Notes under the pieces: generated by a model
The model's input: only the letters and a program-made list of their open reading frames with translations
Database searches by the model: none
Told to the model about the DNA's origin: nothing
Position numbers and translations under genes: made by a program
NCBI GenBank assembly: GCA_947624285.1
Contig: CANQJS010000004.1
Coordinates: 97,069 to 161,068, forward strand
From: an uncultured Clostridia bacterium
GTDB taxonomy: Bacteria > Bacillota > Clostridia > Oscillospirales > Acutalibacteraceae
Length of the DNA stretch: 64,000 bases
Reading direction: 5' to 3'
In this document: in pieces, positions 42,201-51,181 of the stretch
Layout: each line of letters begins with the position of its first letter
Position numbering within the stretch: position 1 is the first letter of the stretch

Positions 42201-44809
42201 ACAACATCTTTAAGAAGATACTCGCCGAACGGAACATGGACTGAGTGTGTTTCTTTATTTACAGATATCGGATTTGCTTCATCATCGGTGACAGTGTAGG
42301 TAGACTGCTCGATATAGCTGTCGTTGCAGCCTACTACATCTACATTGATATCAACATAATATCTTGTGTTGTAGTATTTCCAATCCTCAGTGACATAATC
42401 GGTTATCATACTGTTGATATCCTTAACGGTCTGACCGATCGCCTGCGCGAGATTGTCATACTGATCGTTATAGCTGATAATGGAATTTTTTATTCTCTTG
42501 AGAACATTGACGGTGGCATTGTCGCCGAACATATCCGCGAGAAAATCAACAACATTATCTATTACCTGAGTTGAGTATTCCTCAAAGGTATCAAAAGCGT
42601 TTCCGATGGTGTCCTTATACTTTTCAAATTCTTCGTTTGAAACAAGTATTTCCTTAAGATCAAGACCGAAATTGCTGTTTACGGCATCTACTATTACGGG
42701 GAAAAGTACGCCCGCGGAAACAGTCGCCGTGCCGTCGGCATTGATAACAAAGGTGTAGACAAGAGAGCTTCTCGCGTATCCTTTTGGAGCTTCGCTCTCA
42801 AGCATTACATAGGCGTCGGAAACCATGCCCGTATGCACATTTATCGTGCCGGCAAGCCCCGCGAGAGTTTCAAGAAGGGGCAGATACTGCTCAGGTATCA
42901 TACTGCCGAATACCGTGGAAAGCACTTCCGCAAGCTGCTCGCCCGAAACACCGTTATTTGTGAGAGCTCCAAGCATATTGAGCATATTTGAGGAATTGGT
43001 TATCTCAACTATACCGTTGGCGTCCGATGTGGCGGTAAGAATGGCGGGTATCGTTATTTCGCCTATCATATCGGGGCTGAGATTTACTATGGTAAGAACA
43101 AGCCCGAGGATGGTGCCGACATCGATATTTGACCAGTCAGCCGCCTGAAGCTGCTCCAAAACATTGTTGAAATCAAGATTGCCTACGGACTGCACGCCCG
43201 CTTTCGCAAAGGTCATAACAAGGTCGATAAGGGCGTCTCTTTCAATGAGCATAAACTTCGCGCCCTCTACGGGATCGCCGTTTTGGTCTACCTTAGAGAA
43301 TTTAAGCGAAAAGCTGTTGTTTTTGAATACCTTTAAATCCTTAACAAGATTATATTTATTGTTTGTAAGGGCCGTAAGCTTGCTGTCAAAATCGGATTTT
43401 GAGAAATTGTCGCCCACAACGGCGCCGTCGGCTCTCTGAACTTCAAAAGAGTATTCAGTGGTATCAGCGATATATCCGGGCTTACTTGATTTTTGAGTAA
43501 TGGTGTATTTACCGTGCTTGAGCCCTGAGAAAATATACTGAGTAAAGCCTATCTCCGTAATAAGGACCTTCAGGCTGGAGTTTTTAACCTCAAGCTGATA
43601 GTCAACGCCTTTTTGAAGAACTCTGCCGCTCTCGTCGCGAAGCTCAAATTCCGCTCCGTCATACGCCTCGGGAAGCGTGCCGCTGTAAACGATGAGGTCA
43701 ACGGAGAATGTGCCGAGGGGCGCGGGCGCGATAGTAGCGTCGAAAACAAGCTCTTTTGCGGCGCTTACCTCAACGCTCTCGTAATCATATACCGTTTTTT
43801 CAACTGCGGTGAAGGCATATGCCTGCTCCTCATAGTGAAGCGTCTCGTTATCGTCGGACCATGAGCCGGAATCGGGAAGCTGATTTCTCACATCGTTTGC
43901 AAAAACGGCGGTTTTGCCGGTTTGAGCGTTTATGGTCTCGGTGAAAACTCTGTAAGCAAGCCTCGTCATACTTGTTTTAACATTGTTTACAATGGAGTTT
44001 CTCGCAGAGCCTTTTGTTGTGGAAACACCGTTTGCCGCCGCATCCGAAGTCTCAACGCCGGAAAGGTCGATATCGTCGGCAGAGATATTGGCGGTAGCGG
44101 AAAATGTATAGGTGGTGATAAACGCCTTTTTGCTGGATGTAAAGCTCTTTTCAATATCGTACTTCACCGTGTGCTCCTCAAGCGAAGAGGTAACATACTG
44201 ATATGTTTTCTCAGCCATATCGTATGTTGTGACGATGCCCTCGTTGCGCTCGGCGGCAAAGCCTGTTAACTCCGAAATCTCATCCTCGGTATAGGTGTTG
44301 CCATCGGCGTCCTTATACTCGGTTACGGTGAGATTGGCGCCGTTATCGGTAGCCGCGTTGAAGGTTTCGGCGTCGATTTTTGTTTTCTCGCCGCCGTTTA
44401 CCGAAACATAATATTCAAACGCGGACATATCGCCCACTTGGGGAGCGGTCTCGCCGATATAAGCGTACTTGTCGTTATCGTAAGCAAGACGCTTTATGCT
44501 GTAAGAAGCCCCGCTCGGTATATCCGTAATAACGGCGCTTACATCATACGGCAAAACAAGTAAGCCGTCTGTTATCGTATAATTCTTTAAATCGCTGCCT
44601 TGGGCAGTTCCGTTATACGGCGCTTTGTTTATCTCAACATAATAGGTGAACGCAACATCACTGTCTATTTCAATATCCTGTGCTGTTACATCAGATGAGA
44701 CAGTAATGCCGTCCCCTTCGGCCGCAAACGCCACAAACGGCAGATTGCAGGTCAGAATCAAGACGGACAAAACAAGCGCCAAGCTTCTTTTGAAAAGTGA
44801 ACTTTTCAT
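39212..44809 (-). CDS. Giant cell-surface protein with 18 Cys-pair modules and SPDTG sorting signal
   Basis: An 1865-residue secreted protein. A signal peptide ends at AFAAEG (about 31). Two prealbumin-like SpaA/Cna-B domains are near 368-470 and 500-570, and a mostly helical region with coiled stretches extends to about 900. Residues about 945-1690 hold 18 modules of 38-41 residues following the pattern ATCTxxG, a CxxC pair, then AxGH. An Ig-like domain (about 1705-1790), a Pro/Glu/Thr linker and SPDTG, a membrane helix and a charged tail follow, as in sortase substrates. Modules 15 and 16 are nearly identical at DNA level over 123 bp, a recent tandem duplication. Likely an adhesin or pilin-like stalk; the module ligand is unknown. 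Confidence 0.88.
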   Translation of the reverse strand: MKSSLFKRSLALVLSVLILTCNLPFVAFAAEGDGITVSSDVTAQDIEIDSDVAFTYYVEINKAPYNGTAQGSDLKNYTITDGLLVLPYDVSAVITDIPSGASYSIKRLAYDNDKYAYIGETAPQVGDMSAFEYYVSVNGGEKTKIDAETFNAATDNGANLTVTEYKDADGNTYTEDEISELTGFAAERNEGIVTTYDMAEKTYQYVTSSLEEHTVKYDIEKSFTSSKKAFITTYTFSATANISADDIDLSGVETSDAAANGVSTTKGSARNSIVNNVKTSMTRLAYRVFTETINAQTGKTAVFANDVRNQLPDSGSWSDDNETLHYEEQAYAFTAVEKTVYDYESVEVSAAKELVFDATIAPAPLGTFSVDLIVYSGTLPEAYDGAEFELRDESGRVLQKGVDYQLEVKNSSLKVLITEIGFTQYIFSGLKHGKYTITQKSSKPGYIADTTEYSFEVQRADGAVVGDNFSKSDFDSKLTALTNNKYNLVKDLKVFKNNSFSLKFSKVDQNGDPVEGAKFMLIERDALIDLVMTFAKAGVQSVGNLDFNNVLEQLQAADWSNIDVGTILGLVLTIVNLSPDMIGEITIPAILTATSDANGIVEITNSSNMLNMLGALTNNGVSGEQLAEVLSTVFGSMIPEQYLPLLETLAGLAGTINVHTGMVSDAYVMLESEAPKGYARSSLVYTFVINADGTATVSAGVLFPVIVDAVNSNFGLDLKEILVSNEEFEKYKDTIGNAFDTFEEYSTQVIDNVVDFLADMFGDNATVNVLKRIKNSIISYNDQYDNLAQAIGQTVKDINSMITDYVTEDWKYYNTRYYVDINVDVVGCNDSYIEQSTYTVTDDEANPISVNKETHSVHVPFGEYLLKDVVVPQDYELIEESVINDVVVDDESVTYSFVSAYHKEGAPVTVIEEPTCVEDGAEITRVYCELSGELLSEESEPIEAKGHNFGEWESVAASTCTGQGSEKRVCKDCGFTETKNLQENGHKWNTEFTVDKAATCSAEGSKSIHCANCEATKDSQVIPRVPHTVVTDAAKAPTCTETGLSEGTHCSVCNEVLVAQNILEAKGHTRVLDEEVKPTCTDTGLSKGWHCSVCNEVLEEQKVIPAKGHVEVPDEAIPATCTASGLTAGSHCEVCNATIIARDVVPAKGHDVAVDFAVEATCTEPGLTMGTHCVVCNAVIVEQKEIPAKGHRFGEWVEVPTETRALDQLQMHECLICGFTETTELEDENHNWNVTVGEGGTEEFVYTIDKEPTCTTNGSKSVHCNSCAAIKLSETIPAKGHTEVKDEGYAPTCTEFGLTEGSHCADCGNNIIEQHVIPATGHNIVLDLAKPATCTETGLTQGEHCTVCGEMLVAQAETPARGHKEKTVPATDATCVDPGLTEGTVCEVCGEVIKAQEIVPAKGHSFGAWETVTSPKCTDKGSEKRTCEVCGFTETRDVDETGHDWEADFTIDKDPDCTNAGSKSIHCKNCDAVKDSTPVPATGHTEKTVAGTPATCTEPGITDGVVCSVCGETIVAQEEISATGHKEKTVAGKPATCTEPGITDGVVCSVCGETIVAQEEISATGHKEKTVAGKPATCTEPGLTEGIICESCGKILVEQVETAALGHSAATVQGRPATCTENGVTEGVVCSACGETIVAQEEIPAKGHTEKTVAGKPATATEPGLTDGIVCAVCGAILKAQETIPATGELDPDPVEEPEIIPEGTNALHVIGDEHTATIHCTGSLDKFKCVLIDGVLVDESNYTLSDGSTIITFASEFLDTLEPGEHDVTLVYTYASVETALTILEHSVESEQPTEPEQPTEPEQPTNPSEEPEQTTQPDKENSNGAPTSPDTGIKISMPIFFAVALTGVITAVGVAKKKNEDED

Positions 44810-44845
44810 GGCTATCCTCTCCTTAGAATATAGAATTACAAATAA

Positions 44846-44874
44846 ATTTTATCACTTATATATAGTTTTTTCAA
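44846..44874 (-). promoter_or_regulatory. Promoter of the giant surface protein gene
   Basis: Minus-strand TTGAAA (44869-44874), 17 bases, TAAAAT (44846-44851), ahead of an AAGGAGAGG ribosome binding site. Confidence 0.7.
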
Positions 44875-45055
44875 ATATCGGTAAATATATTTATGCAAAT
44901 TGACGAAATCTTTTCAAATCAGTTAGTTTTAACGAACATTTTTCATTACAAAATGTTCAAAAAAGTAAAACAAGTGCGGAAAAATTATAAATTATTTATA
45001 AATAAATTTTACATCAATCTTTATTAAATTGTGCTCAATCATTATAAAGAAAACA
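44875..45055. other. AT-rich intergenic stretch
   Basis: Part of the 355-base gap between the giant gene and the AraC regulator. It is strongly AT-rich and I see no further gene or structured element apart from the promoter on one side and a terminator on the other. Confidence 0.6.
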
Positions 45056-45082
45056 GCACCCGCGGAATTAAGCCGCGGGTGC
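45056..45082 (-). terminator. Terminator of the AraC regulator gene
   Basis: 10-bp perfect stem GCACCCGCGG/CCGCGGGTGC; TGTTTTCTTT follows on the minus strand. Confidence 0.8.
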
Positions 45083-45164
45083 AAAAATAATTATGGTTTT
45101 TAATAAAATTTATCATTTATACATTAAGTTTAAAGCGCCGAAAATCATCTCGGTTTTGATTTGT

Positions 45165-46001
45165 TCAGCGAGCTCTTGCGCGATAGGCTGAAGGAGAAAC
45201 GCCCTTATATTTTTTAAAGGTTTTAGAAAAATAGCTCATATCGTTAAAGCCGCAGGAAAAAGCAATTTCGGTTATGCTGTCGCCCGTCAAATTCAGCTTT
45301 TCCCCCGCCCTTTCTATCCTGTAATAATTTAGATACTCAATGGGTGTTTTGCCTGTAAAGCCCGAAAAAGCGCGGCAGAAATATTTCGGCGACATTCCCG
45401 CCACCGCCGCCAATTCGTCAAGAGCAACGCTTTCTTTATAATTGTTTCTTATATATGTGAGCACATTTTTAAGCCTTATCATCTGATTTCTGCCTATTTG
45501 CGGGCTTGCGCTGCTTGTGCGTATAAGCTTGCCGAGAAGCTGCCACAAAAGCCCCACAGTTATCCATTCATAGCCCTTTTGCTCCGTTTCCATCGCCTGA
45601 AAGATCCCGTCGGCAAGGCGCGCTTCATCGCTCCCCTTTCTTAACGCTCCCGAAAATCCGTTTTCGGAGCTCAAAAACTCCGCGGCGGATTTAGAACACA
45701 GGGGCGTGTCGTGAAGCAGAGTTCCCAAATCGAAAACGACGCATTCGTAGACGCAGTCGCGCGGTGTTCCGCCGTGAACAACGCCGTCGCCTACCCAAGC
45801 GCTGTCCCCTTCCTCAAGCTCCGTGATCTGCCCGTCAAGAGAAAGCGTAAAACTCCCGCTAAGCACCGTTATCAGCTCATATTCAAGATGCCAATGCAGG
45901 GGCATCTGATAGCGCGGGTCGTTCTTATCTACATAGTAAAGCTCTATCGGAAAATCAAATGTGCCCCTCTTTTTGTCCTCGTGCAGTTCGCTGTAATCCA
46001 T
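45165..46001 (-). CDS. AraC-family regulator of the fucose operon
   Basis: A 278-residue regulator with an N-terminal cupin sensor (PLHWHLEYELITVLSGSFTL, LEEGDSAWVGDGVVHGG). The C-terminal pair of helix-turn-helix motifs is seen in LDELAAVAGMSPKYFCRAF and EIAFSCGFNDMSYFSKTFKK. It is divergent from the fucA-fucU-kinase-fucI operon with only 114 bases between, so it most likely senses L-fucose or a derivative and activates the operon. The operon promoter has TATAAT but no -35, as expected for an activator-dependent promoter. Confidence 0.88.
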   Translation of the reverse strand: MDYSELHEDKKRGTFDFPIELYYVDKNDPRYQMPLHWHLEYELITVLSGSFTLSLDGQITELEEGDSAWVGDGVVHGGTPRDCVYECVVFDLGTLLHDTPLCSKSAAEFLSSENGFSGALRKGSDEARLADGIFQAMETEQKGYEWITVGLLWQLLGKLIRTSSASPQIGRNQMIRLKNVLTYIRNNYKESVALDELAAVAGMSPKYFCRAFSGFTGKTPIEYLNYYRIERAGEKLNLTGDSITEIAFSCGFNDMSYFSKTFKKYKGVSPSAYRARAR

Positions 46002-46115
46002 AAAAACCTCTCAATGTGAATATTGTTATAGTTCAGCCCCAATATAAGCCAAGAAAACATTTTGCATTTATAATATAATACAATTAAAAGAATGTGTCAA
46101 TCAGGGAGGATAATT
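46002..46115. promoter_or_regulatory. Divergent fucR-like/fuc promoter region
   Basis: On the minus strand a TTGGCT, 16 bases, TATAAC pair can serve the regulator. On the plus strand overlapping TATAAT boxes at 46069-46074 and 46074-46079 precede fucA without a -35 match. Operators for the AraC protein are expected here but not identified. Confidence 0.45.
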
Positions 46116-46826
46116 ATGCAAAACATTGACGAAATAAAAGAACAAATATGCGATGTCTGCCATAAAACATGGCAGCTCGGCTGGGTTGCCGCTAACGACG
46201 GAAATGTTAGCGCGAGGCTTGAAAACGGCAACATAATCGCCACGCCCACGGGAATGAGTAAATCATTCATCACGCCCGATAAGCTGATACTGCTTGACAG
46301 CGCCGGCAATGTGCTTGAAGCCGCCGACGGGCTTCGCCCCTCCAGCGAGATAAAAATGCACCTGCGCTGTTACGACAAAAGGGACGATGTTATGAGCGTT
46401 ATACACGCCCATCCGCCCGGAGCAACGGGCTTCGCGGTCGCTCACAAGGCAATGGATATGTACAATATGATAGAAGATGTGTGCGTTATCGGCGCTGTTC
46501 CGCTCACTCCTTACGGCACGCCCTCAACTATAGAAGTGCCGAACGCCATTGAGCCGTATCTTGAAGAGCATGATGTTATGCTGCTTGAAAATCACGGCGC
46601 GCTTGCCGTGGGCAGCGATGTCATAACGGCGTTTTACAGAATGGAGAGCCTTGAGCTTTGGGCTAAAATAACGATAAACGCAGTCATACTTGGCGGCAGC
46701 CACGATATAAGCAGAGAAAATATACAAAAGCTTATTGATTTGAGGGGCTACTACCGCGTTACGGGCAGGCATCCCGGTTATAAGCAATTTAACGAAAACG
46801 ACGAAATGCTCCACAAAAACGATTAA
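46116..46826 (+). CDS. fucA: Class II aldolase, probable L-fuculose-phosphate aldolase
   Basis: A 236-residue zinc aldolase that would split L-fuculose 1-phosphate into dihydroxyacetone phosphate and L-lactaldehyde. Zinc ligands are in VIHAHPPGATGFA and ENHGALAVG; NDGNVSAR and the ATPTGMSK loop bind the phosphate. The ATG at 46116 follows GGGAGGA; an upstream frame start is not needed. It heads the operon. Confidence 0.9.
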   Translation: MQNIDEIKEQICDVCHKTWQLGWVAANDGNVSARLENGNIIATPTGMSKSFITPDKLILLDSAGNVLEAADGLRPSSEIKMHLRCYDKRDDVMSVIHAHPPGATGFAVAHKAMDMYNMIEDVCVIGAVPLTPYGTPSTIEVPNAIEPYLEEHDVMLLENHGALAVGSDVITAFYRMESLELWAKITINAVILGGSHDISRENIQKLIDLRGYYRVTGRHPGYKQFNENDEMLHKND

Positions 46827-46839
46827 GGAGGAAAAGAAA

Positions 46840-47274
46840 ATGCTTAAAGGTATTTCACCGCTTCTGTCGCCCGCGCTGCTGAAGGCGCTTGCCGAAATGG
46901 GGCATGGGGACAGACTTGTTATTGCCGACGGAAATTTCCCCGCCGAAAGCATCGGCAAAAACGCCGTGGTAGTTCGCGCGGACGGTCACGGAGTTGCTGA
47001 GCTGCTTAACGCGATTTTACCGCTGTTCCCGCTGGACAGCTATGTTGAAAAGCCCGTTTCACTTATGAAAGTTGTTGAGGGGGACGATTGCGGCACGCCC
47101 GCGATATGGAACGATTACCGCCGCCTGCTCGACAGATACGAGCCCGAAAACAGCAAAATAGATATGCTTGAGCGGTTTGAGTTTTATGATGAGGCGAAAA
47201 AAGCCTATCTCATAATCGCCACGGGCGAAACAGCTATTTACGCCAACATAATGCTGCAAAAGGGTGTTGTTTGA
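46840..47274 (+). CDS. fucU: L-fucose mutarotase (FucU/RbsD family)
   Basis: A 144-residue protein converting alpha- and beta-anomers of L-fucose. The N-terminus LLKALAEMGHGDRLVIADGNFP with the conserved histidine and Asp is diagnostic of the family. It follows fucA by 13 bases with AAGGAGG between, and its stop overlaps the kinase start (TGATG). Confidence 0.92.
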   Translation: MLKGISPLLSPALLKALAEMGHGDRLVIADGNFPAESIGKNAVVVRADGHGVAELLNAILPLFPLDSYVEKPVSLMKVVEGDDCGTPAIWNDYRRLLDRYEPENSKIDMLERFEFYDEAKKAYLIIATGETAIYANIMLQKGVV

Positions 47275-48695
47275 TGAAAAGAACTGTTATAGCCTTTGAT
47301 TTCGGTGCTTCAAGCGGCAGAGCGATAAAAGCGGTTTATGAAAACGGCGCTCTGAGTTATGAGGAGATCCACCGCTTTGAGAATGTGCCCGTTTATGAAA
47401 ACGGCAAAATGTGCCACGATTTTCCGATGATTTGCGCGGAGATAGACAAGGCGCTTGAAAAGGCGGGAAAAGTTGACAGCCTTGCGTTTGACACTTGGGG
47501 AGTGGATTACGGTCTGCTCGACGAAAACGGAGAGCTTTTGGGGCTTCCCGTCCACTACCGCGACGGCAGAACGGACAATATCACAAAAAAGGTGTTTGCC
47601 CTCATCTCTCCCGATGAGCTTTATTCACTCACGGGCAACCAGATAATGCCGATAAACACGCTGTTTCAGCTTGCCTGCGAGGAAAATCTCGGCAAAGCCA
47701 AAACCCTGCTGTTTATGCCCGATCTTTTCGCCTATCATCTGTGCGGAAATACGAACTGTGAAAAAACGATCGCCTCCACCTCGCAGATGCTCGATTTAAA
47801 AGCAGGGAAATTCAGCGAAACGGTGCTTGAGAAATGCGGAATAAGCCCGTCTCTTTTCCCCGATGTGTGCGAAAGTGCAACGATTGTCGGCGAAAAGGAC
47901 GGAATAAAAATAGTAGCCGCCGCGGGGCACGACACACAGTGCGCCGTTGCCGCGATGCCGGCGGATAATGGCGCGAACGCCGCTTTTCTCTCCTGCGGAA
48001 CTTGGTCGCTTATAGGCTGCGAGCTTGACGAGCCGATACTTACGGAAAAAAGCCGCCGCGACGAGCTTTCCAACGAGCTTGGCGCGAACGGAAAAATCAA
48101 TTACCTTAAAAATATCAGCGGACTTTGGCTTATTCAGGAAGCAAGGCGGGCGTTAAGGCGCGCGGGAAAGGAATACAGCTACAACGATTTGGAGCAGCTT
48201 GCTGTAAAGGAGAATCCCTTTACAAGATTTATAGACCCCGATGATCCCGTTTTCGCGCCGCAAGGCGATATTCCGCAAAGAGTGCGGGAATATTGCGAAA
48301 AAACGGGGCAGCCCGTTCCTGAAAGCGTAGGCGCGGTTATGCGCTGTATTTACGAAAGCCTTGCGATGAAATACCGCTATGCGATAGAACAGATAGAGGA
48401 AAACACAACCAGGCGCTTCGATGTGCTCCACCTGCTCGGCGGCGGCACAAAGGACGGCTTTTTGTGCCAAATGACTGCCGACAGCCTCGGTATAGATGTT
48501 ATCGCCGGCCCCGTTGAGGCAACCGCCGTTGGCAATATAATGCTTCAGCTTATCGCGCTCGGTGAAATAAAGGATATTGACGAGGCGCGAAAAATTATCA
48601 GAAGAACGGAAAAGGTCAAGGTATATAAGCCTCTTAACCATAATCAGTGGCAAAAGGGCTATGAAAAATACAAAAAAATTATTTTTAATAATTAG
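47274..48695 (+). CDS. FGGY-family sugar kinase, rhamnulokinase-like, probable L-fuculokinase role
   Basis: A 473-residue kinase with the FGGY ATP-binding pattern VIAFDFGASSGRAI near the start and LSCGTWSLIG and LHLLGGGTKDGFLCQMTA later. By sequence it looks like RhaB rhamnulokinase. Its operon partners are fucose enzymes and no rhamnose genes are present, so phosphorylation of L-fuculose is the likely task. The ATG at 47274 overlaps the fucU stop; a TTG one codon earlier is less likely. Many gut Firmicutes use RhaB-like kinases for both sugars. Confidence 0.85.
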   Translation: MKRTVIAFDFGASSGRAIKAVYENGALSYEEIHRFENVPVYENGKMCHDFPMICAEIDKALEKAGKVDSLAFDTWGVDYGLLDENGELLGLPVHYRDGRTDNITKKVFALISPDELYSLTGNQIMPINTLFQLACEENLGKAKTLLFMPDLFAYHLCGNTNCEKTIASTSQMLDLKAGKFSETVLEKCGISPSLFPDVCESATIVGEKDGIKIVAAAGHDTQCAVAAMPADNGANAAFLSCGTWSLIGCELDEPILTEKSRRDELSNELGANGKINYLKNISGLWLIQEARRALRRAGKEYSYNDLEQLAVKENPFTRFIDPDDPVFAPQGDIPQRVREYCEKTGQPVPESVGAVMRCIYESLAMKYRYAIEQIEENTTRRFDVLHLLGGGTKDGFLCQMTADSLGIDVIAGPVEATAVGNIMLQLIALGEIKDIDEARKIIRRTEKVKVYKPLNHNQWQKGYEKYKKIIFNN

Positions 48696-48707
48696 GAGGT
48701 AAATTTT

Positions 48708-50492
48708 ATGAACTATCCGAAAATAGGAATAAGACCCGTTATTGACGGACGCTGGGGCGGCGTAAGAGAAAGCCTTGAGGACCAAACTATGGGAATGGCG
48801 AAAGCCGCAAAGGCGCTGATTGAAAGCAATCTGCGTTATCCCGACGGCACGCCCGTGCAGTGCGTTATTTCCGAAACGACCATTGGCGGCGGCGCCGAGG
48901 CTGCAAAATGCGCCGATATGTTTTCAACGCAGAATGTAGTCGCCACGCTCTCCGTCACTCCCTGCTGGTGCTACGGCTCGGAAACATTTGATATGGATCC
49001 GAAAACAATAAAGGCGGTATGGGGCTTTAACGGCACGGAGCGTCCCGGCGCGGTTTATCTTGCGGCGGTAATGGCGGCTCACGCGCAAAAGGGTCTGCCC
49101 GCGTTTTCAATTTACGGCAAAGATGTTCAGGATATGACCGATAAGGAAATTCCCGCAGATGTTGCCGAAAAAATAGTGCGTTTTGCCCGCTCTGCGATAA
49201 GCGTAGGCTGGATGAAGAACAAGGCGTATGTAAATCTCGGCGGCGTTGCCATGGGCATCGCGGGCGCATATTGCAACGCAGATATGTTCCAAAAATACTT
49301 CGGCATCCGCGCCGAATGGGTGGATATGACGGAGATAGTGCGCAGGATAACGCTTGAGATCTACGATCACGACGAATACGAAAAAGCTCTTAAATGGGTA
49401 AAGGAAAACTGCAAAGAGGGCTTTGACTGCAACGCCGGCAAGGATCTGCCCGAAATAATCACGAAATCAAAGGTAGTTCCGCCCGATAAAGACTGGGAAT
49501 TTATCACAAAAATGACGATTGTTATGCGCGATATTCTCTACGGCAATAAAAAGCTTGACGAAATGGGCTGGCACGAGGAGGCTCTCGGCAAAAACGCCGT
49601 GGCGGGCGGCTTCCAAGGGCAGAGGAACTGGACGGACTGGCTTCCTAACGCCGATTTCACCGAGGCTATAATGGCTTCGACATTTGACTGGAACGGCGCT
49701 AAAGCCCCGACCCCCTTTGCAACGGAAAACGATACGCTCAACGGCGTTTCGATGATGCTCGGAACGCTTACTACGGGCACCGCCCCCTGCTTCCACGATG
49801 TGCGCACCTATTGGAGCCCCGAAGCGTGCGAACGCGTTACAGGCGTTAAGCCGAGCGGCGTGGCGGCAAACGGCTTTATCCATCTGATAAATTCGGGAGC
49901 TACGGCGCTTGACGGCTGCGGAGCGAGCAGGAACGCCGACGGCGAGCCCTGTATGAAACCGTATTGGGAAATGACGGAGGACGACATAAAGGCTTGCATC
50001 AACGCCACCGATTGGTGCAGGGCAAATTATGAATATTTCCGCGGCGGCGGATTTTCAAGCCATTTCAGATGCCGCGCCGAAATGCCCGTTACTATGCTAA
50101 GAGTAAATGTTATTGACGGAATAGGTCCTGTTTTGCAGATAGCGGAGGGCTTCACCGCGAATTTGCCCGACGAGATTCACAATGTTATTGATGTGAGAAC
50201 GGACAGAACATGGCCCACCACCTGGTTTGCCCCGAGGCTCACCGGCGAGGGCGCGTTCAAGGATGTTTACAGCGTTATGGCGAATTGGGGCGCAAACCAC
50301 GGCGTCACCGTCTACGGTCATGTGGGAGCGGATCTCATAACACTTGCGTCAATGCTGCGCATACCCGTTAATATGCACAATGTGCCCGAGGATAAGATCT
50401 TCCGTCCCCACGCCTGGGCGGCTTTCGGAACTCAGGATTCGCAGGCGGCGGATTTCAAGGCATGCGCCACCTATGGACCGCTTTACAAATAA
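48708..50492 (+). CDS. fucI: L-fucose isomerase
   Basis: A 594-residue enzyme interconverting L-fucose and L-fuculose (also D-arabinose/D-ribulose), dependent on Mn2+. The opening [20 protein letters not shown] is characteristic, as are [15 protein letters not shown], the [15 protein letters not shown] block and [12 protein letters not shown]. Length matches the family. It ends the operon at a strong terminator. Confidence 0.96.
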   Translation: MNYPKIGIRPVIDGRWGGVRESLEDQTMGMAKAAKALIESNLRYPDGTPVQCVISETTIGGGAEAAKCADMFSTQNVVATLSVTPCWCYGSETFDMDPKTIKAVWGFNGTERPGAVYLAAVMAAHAQKGLPAFSIYGKDVQDMTDKEIPADVAEKIVRFARSAISVGWMKNKAYVNLGGVAMGIAGAYCNADMFQKYFGIRAEWVDMTEIVRRITLEIYDHDEYEKALKWVKENCKEGFDCNAGKDLPEIITKSKVVPPDKDWEFITKMTIVMRDILYGNKKLDEMGWHEEALGKNAVAGGFQGQRNWTDWLPNADFTEAIMASTFDWNGAKAPTPFATENDTLNGVSMMLGTLTTGTAPCFHDVRTYWSPEACERVTGVKPSGVAANGFIHLINSGATALDGCGASRNADGEPCMKPYWEMTEDDIKACINATDWCRANYEYFRGGGFSSHFRCRAEMPVTMLRVNVIDGIGPVLQIAEGFTANLPDEIHNVIDVRTDRTWPTTWFAPRLTGEGAFKDVYSVMANWGANHGVTVYGHVGADLITLASMLRIPVNMHNVPEDKIFRPHAWAAFGTQDSQAADFKACATYGPLYK

Positions 50493-50534
50493 GCCGTTAA
50501 AATCAACAAAGCTCCTTTAAGGCGATTATAACAA

Positions 50535-50576
50535 AAGCGTCTGTCAGACCACCGTCTGACAGACGCTTATTTTTTT
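50535..50576 (+). terminator. Terminator of the fuc operon
   Basis: A 15-bp perfect stem (AAGCGTCTGTCAGAC and complement) with a four-base loop, followed by a T run. Confidence 0.95.
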
Positions 50577-50606
50577 CGGAATAAATTTCTTCGCCGTTTC
50601 ATAGCA

Positions 50607-50619
50607 TATAGCTGAGGGA
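50607..50619 (+). repeat. Half copy of the 43-bp palindromic element before the amidase gene
   Basis: TATAGCTGAGGGA occurs 12 bases before the amidase start and supplies part of its ribosome binding region; the right arm is absent. It follows CATAGCATA, which resembles a SigK-type -10. Confidence 0.5.
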
Positions 50620-50630
50620 AGGCGAAGATT

Positions 50631-51113
50631 TTGAGAAGAAAAGAATATGACAGAAGCGCGGCGGTGAGCTATGCCTTAAGGTGGGCGCTCGCACGAAATC
50701 CGCAATATTATGATTTTGACGGGATAGGAGGCGACTGCACAAATTTTGCCTCTCAATGCCTTTTCGCGGGCAGCGGGATCATGAATTATACAAGAGATAC
50801 CGGCTGGTATTACAACAGCCCCGCAGACAGAGCCGCAGCGTGGTCGGGCGCGCAGTATTTTTATAATTTTATGACTAATAACAAAAGCGTAGGCCCAACC
50901 GCGGTGGTTGCCGACATACACTCTCTTGCTCTCGGTGATTTTATACAGCTTCACAACGGCTCGGAATTTTACCACACGCTGATAATCACGGGATTTGAAA
51001 ACGGTGAGCCGCTTATCTGCGCTCACACCGCCGACGCCTATATGCGCCGTCTCGATACATACACATTTTCCGAGCCTCACGGCTTACACATTACGGGCGT
51101 GACCGTATGGTAG
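50631..51113 (+). CDS. Amidase-domain protein (amidase_6 family)
   Basis: A 160-residue protein built only of the putative amidase domain seen in clostridial and Bacillus spore or surface proteins. It has a Tyr-rich start, the Cys motif GGDCTNFASQCLFAG (probable catalytic Cys), and a central YHTLIITG histidine strand followed by CAHTADAYMRR. NlpC/P60-like enzymes of this kind cut peptide or amide bonds, often in the cell wall. No signal peptide is present. The start is a TTG behind GGAAGG, chosen because no ATG fits. Sporulation expression is possible from the upstream motif but unproven. Confidence 0.8.
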   Translation: MRRKEYDRSAAVSYALRWALARNPQYYDFDGIGGDCTNFASQCLFAGSGIMNYTRDTGWYYNSPADRAAAWSGAQYFYNFMTNNKSVGPTAVVADIHSLALGDFIQLHNGSEFYHTLIITGFENGEPLICAHTADAYMRRLDTYTFSEPHGLHITGVTVW

Positions 51114-51143
51114 GCGCTGTAAAGTACAATAGCTTTACACGCA

Positions 51144-51180
51144 AAACATCTCTCCTATTTCGGGAGAGATGTTTGATTTT
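51144..51180. terminator. Bidirectional terminator between amidase and dgt
   Basis: AAACATCTCTCC/GGAGAGATGTTT stem, T-rich on the plus-strand side (GATTTTT) and usable by both convergent genes. Confidence 0.8.
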
Positions 51181-51181
51181 T

